A DNA stretch of 64,000 nt from RH-AL1 sp965198485. GTDB taxonomy: Bacteria > Pseudomonadota > Alphaproteobacteria > Rhizobiales > Beijerinckiaceae. Shown in pieces: positions 17,456 to 25,268 of the stretch. Within the stretch, counting starts at the first letter, position 1. Every line of letters begins with the position of its first letter. The notes under the pieces are model-generated. The model was not told the origin of the DNA, did not search any database, and worked only from the letters and a program-made list of their open reading frames with translations. The position numbers and the translations under genes were made by a program. The DNA is taken from the NCBI GenBank assembly GCA_965198485.1, contig CBDAPQ010000005.1:992001-1056000 (forward strand). Reading direction: 5' to 3'.

Positions 17456-18238
17456 GTGGATCTCGAACTCGACGGCCAAGTGGCATTGGTGACGGGAGGC
17501 GGTTCGGGCATCGGCCGCGCCGTCGCGCGCGGTCTGGTGGCCGAGGGATGCCGGGTCGTCGTCGTCGGGCGCAACGAGGCGAGCATGGCGCGGCTGCGCG
17601 CAGAGCCTGAGATGGGGGCTGTGGTGACGATACAGGCGGACCTCGCGACGGCGGAAGGCGTGGATGGCGCGGTCGCAGAGACCGTGGCGCGCGTCGGCGT
17701 GCCCGACATCCTCGTCAATAGCGCGGGGAGCGCGCGGAGCGGCATATTCTGGGATCTCGGCGACGATGTCTGGGCCGACAGCCTCGCCCTCAAGCTGATG
17801 GGCACTATCCGCGTGATGCGGGCGTTCGTTCCGATGATGATGGCGCGAGGCACCGGGCACGTCGTCACTATCGTCGGCAACAACGGCCGGCAGCCCGGCG
17901 CCCGCTTCCTTCCTGGGTCGGCAGTCAACGCTGCGCTGCTCGCCATCACCAAGGGCCTGGCTGACGAGGCAGCATCGGCCGGCGTCACCATCAACGCCGT
18001 CAACCCCGGTCCCACCCGCACCGATCGGTGGACCGGCCTCTTGCAACAGGCCGCCCTTGACACCGGGCGGACCGTTGCGGAGGTGGAGGCGGCCCACCTA
18101 TCCGGCATACCGCTCGGCCGCTTGAGCGAGCCGGAGGAGATTGCTCGCTACGTAGTTTTCTTGTGTTCGCCGCTGACTCGGGCGGCGACCGGCACCTCAT
18201 TCACCATCGACGGCGGCGCGACGCGGGCGAGCGCCTGA
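17456..18238 (+). CDS. SDR-fold protein with replaced catalytic residues
   Basis: The 260-residue product has the normal cofactor motif TGGGSGIGRAVARG at residues 13-26 and ILVNSAGS near residue 87. At the active site the usual Tyr-x3-Lys is replaced: the segment reads PGSAVNAALLAITKG, with Gly154 in the Tyr place and Asn158 in the Lys place, and the partner Ser is replaced in VGNNG. It may still bind NAD(P) but cannot use the standard SDR proton relay; a subgroup of SDRs with this change exists in catabolic clusters. GTG 17456 is chosen because GGAG lies six bases upstream; ATG 17417 is the alternative. It begins the third block of the cluster. Confidence 0.7.
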   Translation: MDLELDGQVALVTGGGSGIGRAVARGLVAEGCRVVVVGRNEASMARLRAEPEMGAVVTIQADLATAEGVDGAVAETVARVGVPDILVNSAGSARSGIFWDLGDDVWADSLALKLMGTIRVMRAFVPMMMARGTGHVVTIVGNNGRQPGARFLPGSAVNAALLAITKGLADEAASAGVTINAVNPGPTRTDRWTGLLQQAALDTGRTVAEVEAAHLSGIPLGRLSEPEEIARYVVFLCSPLTRAATGTSFTIDGGATRASA

Positions 18239-18270
18239 CGCCGCCGCGATCCAGGTCGACGCCGTAATCG

Positions 18271-19212
18271 ATGTCGACACCATCCAACGAGGCCGAGAGG
18301 CCTCCAAGGCCCATGGAATCAGCAGTGTCGAACCCTCGGATCCCCTACCGCCTTGCCTCGGCGGCGCCGAAGCTGACCGCGCCGCCGCACGGCCGGAGGT
18401 TCATCGTCCAATGGATCGTGAATATCGAGGCATGGCGCTTCGACGAGAAGATGCCGCGCACCATCGTCACGCCGCCGCACGGCGCCGACCAGCTTCCCGA
18501 TGTGCCGAACTTCTGCTGGGCGGAGTACGGCATGCGCCTGGGCATGGACCGGCTCATTCGCGAGTTCGGCGATCGCGGCATTCCGGTGGGGGCTAGCATC
18601 AACGCCGGGGTCATCGACACCTATCCCGCCTGCGCGGAGGCGGTACGCGCCGCCGAGTGGGAGTTCATCGGGCACGGCATGTACCAGAAGGCGATCCAGG
18701 GCGAGCGCGACGAGCGCGGTCTGATCGAGGCGGTGCTCGCCAAGATCGCGGCCTTCACCGGAAGTCGCCCGCGCGGCTGGCTCGGGCCGGGCCTCCGCCA
18801 GAGCAACGCGACGCCCGATCATCTCGCCTCCTGCGGGATCGACTATACGCTTGACTGGAACGTCGACGACGTGCCGGTTGAGATGCGGACCGCCTCGCGC
18901 GCGTTGGTCGCTCTGCCGTACGCGCAGGATCTCAACGACAGCGTCATCTACGCCATCGAGCGCCATGGCACGGGCGAGTTCCTGAACCGCCTCGCCCGCT
19001 CACTCGAGACATTCGATACGGAGGCGGGGCCACGCGTGATCTCGATGGGCCTGCATCCACACCTGATGGGCGTGCCGCACCGCCTCCAGGAGCTGCGCCA
19101 GATGCTCGATTTGCTGCAAGGCCGGGGGGACGTGATCTTCAAGACACCGGCCGAGACAGTCGCCTGGTACCGGGCGGCGAACGCACCGGCGACGCTCGCC
19201 AAAGCATCCTGA
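18271..19212 (+). CDS. Polysaccharide deacetylase-fold hydrolase (PuuE-like)
   Basis: This 313-residue protein is a relative of the one at 11729-12643. Shared features are the opening motif QWIVNIEAWRFDEKMPR, NFCWAEYGMRLGMDRL, the His motif EFIGHGMYQKAI near residue 128, RPRGWLGPGLRQS and VISMGLHPHLMGVPHRL near the end. It lacks a signal peptide. As in PuuE-type enzymes, hydrolysis of a cyclic amide or ureide is more likely than sugar deacetylation. ATG 18271 is used; ATG 18313 is also possible. It lies 32 bases after the SDR-fold gene and 23 bases before the next gene, within one operon. Confidence 0.65.
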   Translation: MSTPSNEAERPPRPMESAVSNPRIPYRLASAAPKLTAPPHGRRFIVQWIVNIEAWRFDEKMPRTIVTPPHGADQLPDVPNFCWAEYGMRLGMDRLIREFGDRGIPVGASINAGVIDTYPACAEAVRAAEWEFIGHGMYQKAIQGERDERGLIEAVLAKIAAFTGSRPRGWLGPGLRQSNATPDHLASCGIDYTLDWNVDDVPVEMRTASRALVALPYAQDLNDSVIYAIERHGTGEFLNRLARSLETFDTEAGPRVISMGLHPHLMGVPHRLQELRQMLDLLQGRGDVIFKTPAETVAWYRAANAPATLAKAS

Positions 19213-19235
19213 CCCGAAAGAAGGGGACGCGCACC

Positions 19236-19979
19236 ATGGCGGACATCTACGGCCACCGTGGGAAGATCGGCATCGTCATGCCTTCCGTCAACACGGTGGT
19301 GGAGACGGAGTGCTCCCAGCTGTGCCCACCTGGTGTCACCAACCACTTCGCACGGATCAGCGTCGTCGAACGTCCGCTCACCAGCGACCAGGCGTTCATG
19401 GACCACGTTGAGGCTATGCGGGCGGGCATCACCGGCGCTATCGAGCAGGTGATGACGTGCCGGCCGACCCACGTGATCATGGCGGTGGCGCTGGAAGCTT
19501 TTTGGGGCGGTGTCGAAACGGCGAGCAAGCTTCAGCATGACCTGGAGGCGCGGACCGGCGTCGGCGTGTCGATGGGCGGCAGCGCGATGGCGGCCGCCCT
19601 AGCGAACTTCGGCGCCCGCCGGATCGGCATCCTCACCCCGCACATGCCACGCGGCGACGCTATGGTCCGGGTCTACTTCGAGGAAGCCGGTTGCGACATT
19701 GTCAAGCTCATCGGCCTCAAGCGGGGCTCGGCCTTGTCGATCGCCACCACAAAGGTGGAGGAGCTCCGCGCCGCGCTGCACGAACTCGCCGAGAGCGATG
19801 TCGAGGCCATAGTGCAGGTCGGCACGAATTTGCCGATGACCGACATGGGGGTCGCCGCCGAGCGCTGGCTTGGCAAGCCGGTTCTTTGCATCAATGTCGT
19901 CACGTACTGGGACGCGCTCCGGCGGATGGGAGTATCTGACAAGCTCTATGGCCAAGGGCTGATCCTTGAGCGGTTCTGA
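19236..19979 (+). CDS. Arylmalonate decarboxylase/maleate isomerase-like protein lacking both catalytic cysteines
   Basis: The 247-residue paralogue of the protein at 8506-9276 starts GKIGIVMPSVNTVVETE. The first active-site loop reads IMAVALEAFWGG (from residue 81) and the second VQVGTNLPMTDMG with Gly196, so the two cysteines used by maleate isomerase and the single one used by arylmalonate decarboxylase are absent here too. AERWLGKPVLCINVVTYWDAL follows, as in the family. AAAGAAGGGGACGCGCACC precedes the ATG and supplies a ribosome site. It is linked to the amidase genes downstream, so its substrate is likely the amide or the acid formed from it. Confidence 0.6.
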   Translation: MADIYGHRGKIGIVMPSVNTVVETECSQLCPPGVTNHFARISVVERPLTSDQAFMDHVEAMRAGITGAIEQVMTCRPTHVIMAVALEAFWGGVETASKLQHDLEARTGVGVSMGGSAMAAALANFGARRIGILTPHMPRGDAMVRVYFEEAGCDIVKLIGLKRGSALSIATTKVEELRAALHELAESDVEAIVQVGTNLPMTDMGVAAERWLGKPVLCINVVTYWDALRRMGVSDKLYGQGLILERF

Positions 19980-20205
19980 TCCCGCGAGAACGCCGCCCGA
20001 TGCCGTCTGGGCCGAGGCGCAGGCGCGCGTGCTAGGCTTTCATCGCGCCGTCGACCTTTTTCCGGACGACGTGCACGCGGCCGCCCGTCGCGCCGTCGTC
20101 TTGCGGAAACAGCTCGGCGCGCCGGCCGATCCCGCCTGTGAGCCATGGCCGCCGATGCGATGTTCACACCTTAATGACCGCTGCGGCATGACGGTTGCCC
20201 GGTGA
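19966..20205 (+). CDS. Small protein coupled to the amidase (possible AtzG-like partner)
   Basis: A 79-residue frame starts at TTG 19966, overlapping the end of the previous gene by 14 bases, and its TGA overlaps the GTG start of the amidase (GTGA at 20202-20205). The core FHRAVDLFPDDVHAAARRAV ends in a Pro-rich stretch (CEPWPPM). Small helical proteins of about 60-80 residues precede many amidases and act as subunits, as AtzG does for AtzE. The overlap on both sides argues that it is translated. The family assignment is inference; the sequence match is weak. Confidence 0.45.
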   Translation: MSGSDPARTPPDAVWAEAQARVLGFHRAVDLFPDDVHAAARRAVVLRKQLGAPADPACEPWPPMRCSHLNDRCGMTVAR

Positions 20206-21572
20206 TTGAACTGCACGAACTCACGATTGAGGCGGTGCGCCGGCGCTTTATCGCGCGCGAACTTGCGCCGAGCGACTACCTCGCGAACCTGCTGGGCCGG
20301 ATCGCCAGCTACGACGGCGACCTCCATTGCATGACGAGGCTCGACGAGGCTGGCGCCGTGCGCGCCGCGACCGTCTCAGACGAAGCCTACGCATCGGGTC
20401 GCCCGCGCGGCCCGCTGGAAGGCATCCCGGTAGCGGTCAAGGACGTCATCGACGTTGCCGGCTTGCCGACTACATGCCATTCGCGCCGCCTGCTCGGCAA
20501 CATCGCGCGCCGCGACGCCGTCGCGGTCGAGCACCTCAGGGAGGGCGGCGCCGTCATAATCGGCAAGGCCGCGACGCACGAGTTCGCAATCGGCGGCCCG
20601 GCTTTCGATCTGCCGTTCCCACCGGCGCGAAATCCGTGGAATTCGTATCATCATCCCGGCGGCTCGTCGTCCGGCTCGGGCGCTGGCGTTGCCGCGGGTT
20701 TCTTTCCCGTGGCGGTCGGCACCGACACCGGCGGCTCGGTGCGCCATCCCGCGAGCGCCTGCGGCATCGTCGGGCTGAAGCCGACATACGACGCGATCTC
20801 GCGCGCCGGCGTCTTCCCCCTGTCTTTCACCCTCGATCACGTCGGGGGCCTTGGCCGCAGCGTCGCCGACGCGGCGCTGCTTTGCGACGTGATGGCCGGC
20901 GGTCGGATGACCGCCACCGGCGCGATAGGCGAGACGGTTGAGGGGCTCAGGATCGGCCTCGTCCGACATTTCCATGCCGGGGATCTCGAGGCCGACGCCG
21001 AGGTTGCAGCCGGTCTCGACACCGCTGCCGAACGCCTCGAGGCCTCGGGAGCTGACGTCCGCGAGGTGACCCTTCCCAGTCTTCTCACCTTCGCTGCCGT
21101 TAACCGGGTCATTCTCCACGCGGAGGCGATTGCCATTCACGGCGGTTGGCTCAGGTCGCGGCCGGAGGATTATTGCGCTCTGAGCCGTCAAGCGCTCCTC
21201 ACGGGGGCATTCCTGACGGCCGAGGATCTGGTTCAGGCGCAGCGGCGGCGCCGGGAGCTGATCGAGCAAGTCGAGGTAGTCTTGCGCGAAGTCGACGTCC
21301 TCCTGACTGCGAGCTCGATGGAACCGGCCTGTCGCATCGACGATGACATCGAGATCGCCCGTACCTACGGGCGCCAGGCCCGCACGCCGTTCAATGTGTC
21401 GGGGCATCCTGCGATCGCAATTCGCAGCGGCATGTCGCGCGCGGGCCTGCCGCTCTCTCTCCAGATCGCCGGACGCTACAACGACGAAGGCATGATCTGC
21501 CGCGTCGCTGCGGCTATCGAGCTCCCGGTCGTGGTACCGTCGCTCGCTCCCTCCCTTTCGACGAAGCGGTGA
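20202..21572 (+). CDS. Amidase signature family amidohydrolase
   Basis: The 456-residue enzyme carries the full Ser-cisSer-Lys triad: Lys80 in VAVKDVID, Ser155 in the Gly/Ser-rich GGSSSGSGAG and Ser179 in GTDTGGSVRHPA. The spacings of 75 and 24 residues equal those of the family. It hydrolyses a linear amide to an acid and ammonia (AtzE/GatA-like fold). GTG 20202 overlaps the stop of the small upstream protein, and its own stop overlaps the next start, so three genes are coupled. In this cluster it probably removes nitrogen from the ring-opened intermediate. Confidence 0.85.
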   Translation: MIELHELTIEAVRRRFIARELAPSDYLANLLGRIASYDGDLHCMTRLDEAGAVRAATVSDEAYASGRPRGPLEGIPVAVKDVIDVAGLPTTCHSRRLLGNIARRDAVAVEHLREGGAVIIGKAATHEFAIGGPAFDLPFPPARNPWNSYHHPGGSSSGSGAGVAAGFFPVAVGTDTGGSVRHPASACGIVGLKPTYDAISRAGVFPLSFTLDHVGGLGRSVADAALLCDVMAGGRMTATGAIGETVEGLRIGLVRHFHAGDLEADAEVAAGLDTAAERLEASGADVREVTLPSLLTFAAVNRVILHAEAIAIHGGWLRSRPEDYCALSRQALLTGAFLTAEDLVQAQRRRRELIEQVEVVLREVDVLLTASSMEPACRIDDDIEIARTYGRQARTPFNVSGHPAIAIRSGMSRAGLPLSLQIAGRYNDEGMICRVAAAIELPVVVPSLAPSLSTKR

Positions 21573-22648
21573 GCGGCGCCTTGCCGCGTTTTAGGCCGCT
21601 GTGGTGGCCGCTTTTGACGAGCTTCGTCGGCGCAGCCGGTGGCGGTCTCGCCGACGCGGTCGGCGTGCCGCTCGGCTGGCTAATCGGCTCGATGGTGGCG
21701 ACAGCCGGGCTCTGCTGCCTGCACGCTCGGGCCCGCGTGCCGCTCGGCCCACGCTACATCGGCCAGATGGTGATCGGCGCCTCGGCCGGCCTGTCCTTCA
21801 CGCCCGCCCTAGTCGCCCACGTCCTCGCCTTTACGCCCACCATCCTCCTCGCCGTTGTGGCGTCGATCGCGATGGGGCTCGCGCTCTCCGGCCTCCTCGC
21901 GCGATTCGGCGGCGTGGACCGCACCACCGCCTTCTTCGCCAGCATGCCCGGCGGTGTCGCCGAGATGTCGAACCTCGCCGAGCGCAATGGCGGTCAGGTG
22001 GCGCCAGTCGCGGTCTGCCAAACCCTACGGATCTTCCTGGCCGTTCTGACGATCCCGCTGCTCGCCCGCGCCCTGGGGCCGCATGGACGCGTTGGCGACC
22101 TCGCCCCGGCGGTCCAGCTCACGCCCGAGGCGATGCTGGTCCTAGCCGTCGCCGCCGTCGCAGCGTCCTACCTCTTGGCGCGCCGGCGCGTCCCCAACGC
22201 CTGGCTGCTCGGCGCGATGGGTGTCGGCGCGCTCTGTGCGCTAGCGACCGGCCTCCGCTGGCACGTGCCGCAACCACTGCTCGGCATTGCGCAAATCCTG
22301 ATCGGAACCTCGCTCGGCGCGCGCCTGCGCCGGGACACGATCCGCGACCAGGCCCGGCTAGTGCCCGTTACCATCGCAACGACGGGGTTGCTGCTCGCCG
22401 GCAATCTCGTGCTCGGCCTGGTCATGGCCGCCGCGACGGGCGCGGGCCTGACCACTATGACGCTGAGTACCTCACCGGGCGGATTGGCGGAGATGAGCCT
22501 GACAGCCGTCGCCCTCAAGGCCGACGTGAGTCTTGTGACCGCGTTTCACTTAGTCCGAACCCTCGTCGTCGCGTTGGCGAGCGTGCCCTTGTACACCGCC
22601 GTGACCGGACGATTGCGCAAAAGGCCGGCCGCGCGTCCCAAACTTTGA
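21569..22648 (+). CDS. AbrB-type membrane protein (Gate domains)
   Basis: The 359-residue protein is mostly hydrophobic and has a duplicated structure: GVPLGWLIGSMVATAG near residue 27 is echoed by NAWLLGAMGVGAL near 210, and FFASMPGGVAEMSNLAE by TLSTSPGGLAEMSLTAV. This duplication defines the AbrB membrane family, once annotated as ammonia monooxygenase and now viewed as a putative transporter. It starts at GTG 21569, overlapping the amidase stop. Export of a by-product or import of the amide substrate would fit. It is unrelated to the DNA-binding AbrB protein. Confidence 0.75.
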   Translation: MSGALPRFRPLWWPLLTSFVGAAGGGLADAVGVPLGWLIGSMVATAGLCCLHARARVPLGPRYIGQMVIGASAGLSFTPALVAHVLAFTPTILLAVVASIAMGLALSGLLARFGGVDRTTAFFASMPGGVAEMSNLAERNGGQVAPVAVCQTLRIFLAVLTIPLLARALGPHGRVGDLAPAVQLTPEAMLVLAVAAVAASYLLARRRVPNAWLLGAMGVGALCALATGLRWHVPQPLLGIAQILIGTSLGARLRRDTIRDQARLVPVTIATTGLLLAGNLVLGLVMAAATGAGLTTMTLSTSPGGLAEMSLTAVALKADVSLVTAFHLVRTLVVALASVPLYTAVTGRLRKRPAARPKL

Positions 22649-22649
22649 A

Positions 22650-22684
22650 AACGTAGCGCTGCAATCGCCCTCGGCACCTACGTT
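22650..22684. terminator. Weak inverted repeat between convergent genes
   Basis: AACGTAG at about 22650-22656 is complementary to CTACGTT at 22678-22684, in the 44-base gap between the AbrB-type gene and the end of the LysR gene. The loop is long and there is no U tract, so it is a weak terminator candidate. Confidence 0.25.
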
Positions 22685-22692
22685 GGCGCGCG

Positions 22693-23634
22693 CTAGACCG
22701 CACGATCGCTCCAGCCCGTCTGGCGAATTGCGACGGTGGCGATCTGCTCACGCAAGGTACTTCGTACCTTTCGCATCGCGGCAGTGTAGGGTCGGTTCTG
22801 CGCCGCCGCGAGCACCATTGTATTGACGACGGTCGGACCGACAATGCGCCACGCCAAGACGGTACCCGCGAGGACCTCTTTGTAAACGCAACCGATCGGT
22901 AAAACTGAGTAGACCTCTCCCCCGTCGATCAGCTCCTTAATGGCCGAGAGAGAATCAACCTCGCTCTCGATGCTGAGGTTAACTCCCGCCTCGGCGCTGA
23001 TGCGGTCGAGTTGGCGTCTCAGGCCATGATCATGACCAGGCACGACCAGGGGCAAGGCCCGAAGTTCCGGCAGCTCGATTGTCGGATTACTCCCGGCGAC
23101 GACTGCTCTTCTCGGAACGCCACGACCGACAAGAAAGAGATCCTCCGACAGGAGGTGCTCGACTATCAGGGTCGACCCGTGACGTGCTTGATGGAGGATT
23201 GCAAGGTCGATCCGGCCGGAGACAAGCCACTCGTGGACGTGTCCCGAAAATCCATCAATGAGATGAAGTTTGATGCCCGGACACTCGGACTTCAGACTTT
23301 GCAGGACCGGTACGCCGACTAGACCGCTCATCGACGTCGGCAGACCGAGCGTTACATCGCCGAAAGGTGCGACACCATCGTCGGCAGCCTCGTCGTAGGC
23401 GTCCTTCAAATGCGCGAGAAGCCGCGAGACCTTTTCGTGAAACCGAATGCCGTTTTCCGTAAGCGCAACGCCGCGGCCGTTGCGGTAAAGGAGCTGTGAC
23501 CCAAGCTGCTCTTCAAGTCGCTTGATACGCCGACTCAAGCCCGGCTGCCCAACTGATAGGACGGCCGCCGCCTTGGAGAAGCTGCCGCTTCGCACGACCG
23601 CGCAGAAGCACTCGAGTTGTTGGACGTCGATCAT
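22693..23634 (-). CDS. LysR-family transcriptional regulator
   Basis: The 313-residue product starts MIDVQQLECFCAVVRSGSFS and continues with the LysR helix-turn-helix (AAAVLSVGQPGLSRRIKRLE, residues 24-43), then a periplasmic-binding-type effector domain with VTLGLPTSMSGLVGVPVL and VEHLLSEDLFLVGRG. It converges on the amidase block, whose last gene ends 44 bases away. LysR proteins usually act on an adjacent divergent promoter, but the gene to its right is a small unrelated one. Control of the block from 17456 onward is therefore likely but indirect. Confidence 0.8.
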   Translation of the reverse strand: MIDVQQLECFCAVVRSGSFSKAAAVLSVGQPGLSRRIKRLEEQLGSQLLYRNGRGVALTENGIRFHEKVSRLLAHLKDAYDEAADDGVAPFGDVTLGLPTSMSGLVGVPVLQSLKSECPGIKLHLIDGFSGHVHEWLVSGRIDLAILHQARHGSTLIVEHLLSEDLFLVGRGVPRRAVVAGSNPTIELPELRALPLVVPGHDHGLRRQLDRISAEAGVNLSIESEVDSLSAIKELIDGGEVYSVLPIGCVYKEVLAGTVLAWRIVGPTVVNTMVLAAAQNRPYTAAMRKVRSTLREQIATVAIRQTGWSDRAV

Positions 23635-23770
23635 ACAACGTTCCGGACCACGGGCTTCGTAGGCAAGGAAGGTGCCGTTCAGTTAAGCCGACACCTTGCC
23701 CGCCTTTCGATCATCACCAGCCGGCGAGCCGCTCGGCGTAGCGTTGGCCTCCACCGGGCAGACGTTGCCA

Positions 23771-24043
23771 ATGAGCCCGCAACAATTCCCTCAGCTTATG
23801 TCGAGAATAACAGCGATCGAAGGCGAAGGACGCAAGTCGCGCACCGATATCAAGCAAGCGCGGCTCTTAACGATGCTGGAGGCGCCGGAAGGTGCCAGCG
23901 TTAAAGAGATCATCGCCGCCTTCGGCTGGCAGCCTCACACTGTGTGCGTCGCCATCGTCGGAGCACTCAAGAACAAGCTCGGCTTTAAGGTCGCGTCAGA
24001 AGCTGACGAAGGCCGCGGACGCGTTTATCGCATCGCAGATTGA
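23771..24043 (+). CDS. DUF3489-like small protein
   Basis: About 90 residues from ATG 23771; the frame is open upstream to TTG 23696, which would add 25 residues. The segment TDIKQARLLTMLEAPEGASVKEIIAAFGWQ, positions about 23-52, followed by PHTVCVAIVGALKNKLGFKV, is the winged-helix-like DUF3489 domain, common as small solitary genes in alphaproteobacteria and on mobile elements. The function is unknown; DNA binding is plausible. No ribosome site is obvious. Confidence 0.55.
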   Translation: MSPQQFPQLMSRITAIEGEGRKSRTDIKQARLLTMLEAPEGASVKEIIAAFGWQPHTVCVAIVGALKNKLGFKVASEADEGRGRVYRIAD

Positions 24044-24233
24044 GCGAGAGCTCAACTAGGCAGTTTGCTTCGATTAGGCTCGGATGCAAACAAGGAAAGA
24101 TGAAGGCATGATCGTCGGTAGCGAAATAGGTGGCACCTAACATCAGGAGGAGGCTCTCCGAGGAGCTGCCTACCGATCTGCTGCAGTTTCCATCCAGCCC
24201 GTCTAAGAGCGCGTTTGAAAAGGTCATTTTCTC

Positions 24234-25111
24234 TCATGGCCATCGCCTGACGAGTGTTGCGCAAGCGGCAATGATGATGAGGGTCTCGGCGACCGCCGTG
24301 AGCTGTTCGTAATCGCGGGCGAAGCGTCGGTTCTTCATCATCCAAGCGAAGGCCGCTCCACGATCCAGCGTCGTGGCAGCACCTCGAAGCGTTTCGCCGT
24401 CGCGTTGCGGCGGACGATCTCCAGGACGATGTGCGTCTTCTTTTTCGCCCATGCGACGAGGCGACCCGCGTAGCCCCCGTCGGCATAGACGCGCTGGACG
24501 AAGGGGTATCTCGCCCGAGAGCGCTTCAGGACTCCCTTGCCCCCGTCGCGGTCCCCGGGTCAAGCCCGAGGGCAGGCTCTGGATATCGGCGCCGTGGACA
24601 TGCACAGCGAGCAATCTGCCGTCGGTGTCGGTCAGGATGTGGCGCTTGCCCCTCCAATCGCCACTCCATTAAGCTTCGCTTGACGGAGCCTCTGGCTCAT
24701 TCCGCCCGCTGATCTTCTTGCCGGCATCGAAGCCTTTCGAGCCCCCCTTTGATCGGCGGTGCGTACCGACTGACTATCGAGGATCGCCGCGCTCGGCGAG
24801 GGCTCGCGGCCGACACGCTCGCGATCCGCCATGACCAGCGCATGATGAACCCGGTTCCAGATCCCTTCGCGCTGCCAGCGGCGCAGATAGTAGTAGACCG
24901 TCTGCCATGGCGGCAGGTCGTGCGGCAGCAGCCGCCAGCTACCACCCGCTCGAAGGAAGTAGAGGATCGCGTCCACAAGCTCCCGCGTCCCCGCCTTGCG
25001 CGGTCGGCCTCCAGGCTCGGCTTGCGGGATGAGCGGCTCGATCAGCGCCCACTGACCGTCGCTCAGATCGGTCGGATAGGCCCGCCGTGTCGAAGGCTTC
25101 TTCCTTGGCAT
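24234..25111 (-). pseudogene. IS5-family transposase, frameshifted
   Basis: The N-terminal part (25111 to about 24740) is intact and reads RAYPTDLSDGQWALIEPLIP, then DAILYFLRAGGSWRLLPHDLPPW (residues 48-70), the DUF4096-type start of IS5 transposases with the first Asp in AAILDSQSVRTAD. The frame then breaks; RHILTDTDGRLLAVHVHGADIQ resumes in another frame, and after a second disruption at about 24550-24583 the end RAFAWMMKNRRFARDYE appears. At least two lesions separate the catalytic pieces, so it is inactive unless helped in trans. Confidence 0.8.
24553..24581. repeat. Short inserted repeat inside the transposase gene
   Basis: Within the transposase, between the codons for HGADIQ and the following RDGG-like stretch, lies an extra segment of roughly 25 bases containing CCCGGGTCAAGCCCGAGGGC. 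It interrupts otherwise recognisable family sequence and shifts the frame. CCCGGGTCAAGCCCG is the type of GC-rich partial palindrome seen as a scattered repeat in alphaproteobacterial genomes (recollection, not searched). Confidence 0.4.
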
Positions 25112-25192
25112 CGGCAGCGACTCACGAGGCTCAACCCGACACCCGATGAATCATGCCAAAACCGCCAAGGGGATCCCTTCTCAAACACGCTC

Positions 25193-25257
25193 TAAGAGAT
25201 CACGAGGCCGCCGGAGACGTTGGGGACCCAATAGGCGAATTTGACGGGTTCGGTCAT
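25193..25257 (-). pseudogene. sfnG: Dimethylsulfone monooxygenase SfnG, N-terminal 21 codons only
   Basis: From ATG (complement of 25255-25257) the frame reads MTEPVKFAYWVPNVSGGLVIS and then hits TAG exactly where the IS5 element begins. VKFAYWVPNVSGGLV is the characteristic start of SfnG, the FMNH2-dependent dimethylsulfone monooxygenase. The sequence on the far side of the IS (below 24206) does not continue the protein, so the rest has been deleted or moved. It lies twelve bases after an FMN-reductase gene, its natural flavin supplier. Confidence 0.75.
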
Positions 25258-25268
25258 CGACGTGCTCC

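Larger units (their letters stand above)
24207..25192 (-). mobile_element. Degenerate IS5-family element with terminal repeats and TAA duplication
   Basis: The element is 986 bases long. Its ends are inverted repeats: GAGCGCGTTTGAAAAGG at 24207-24223 pairs with CCTTCTCAAACACGCTC at 25176-25192, with two mismatches. Both sides are flanked by TAA (24204-24206 and 25193-25195), the 3-base TNA target duplication of IS5 relatives whose ends begin GAG. Inside is one broken minus-strand transposase gene. The intact duplication shows that it arrived by simple transposition, and it landed inside sfnG. Confidence 0.8.

Noticed and set aside
20202..21572. Naming the amidase GatA
   Set aside because: The triad is shared by all amidase-signature enzymes; GatB/GatC are absent and the context is catabolic.
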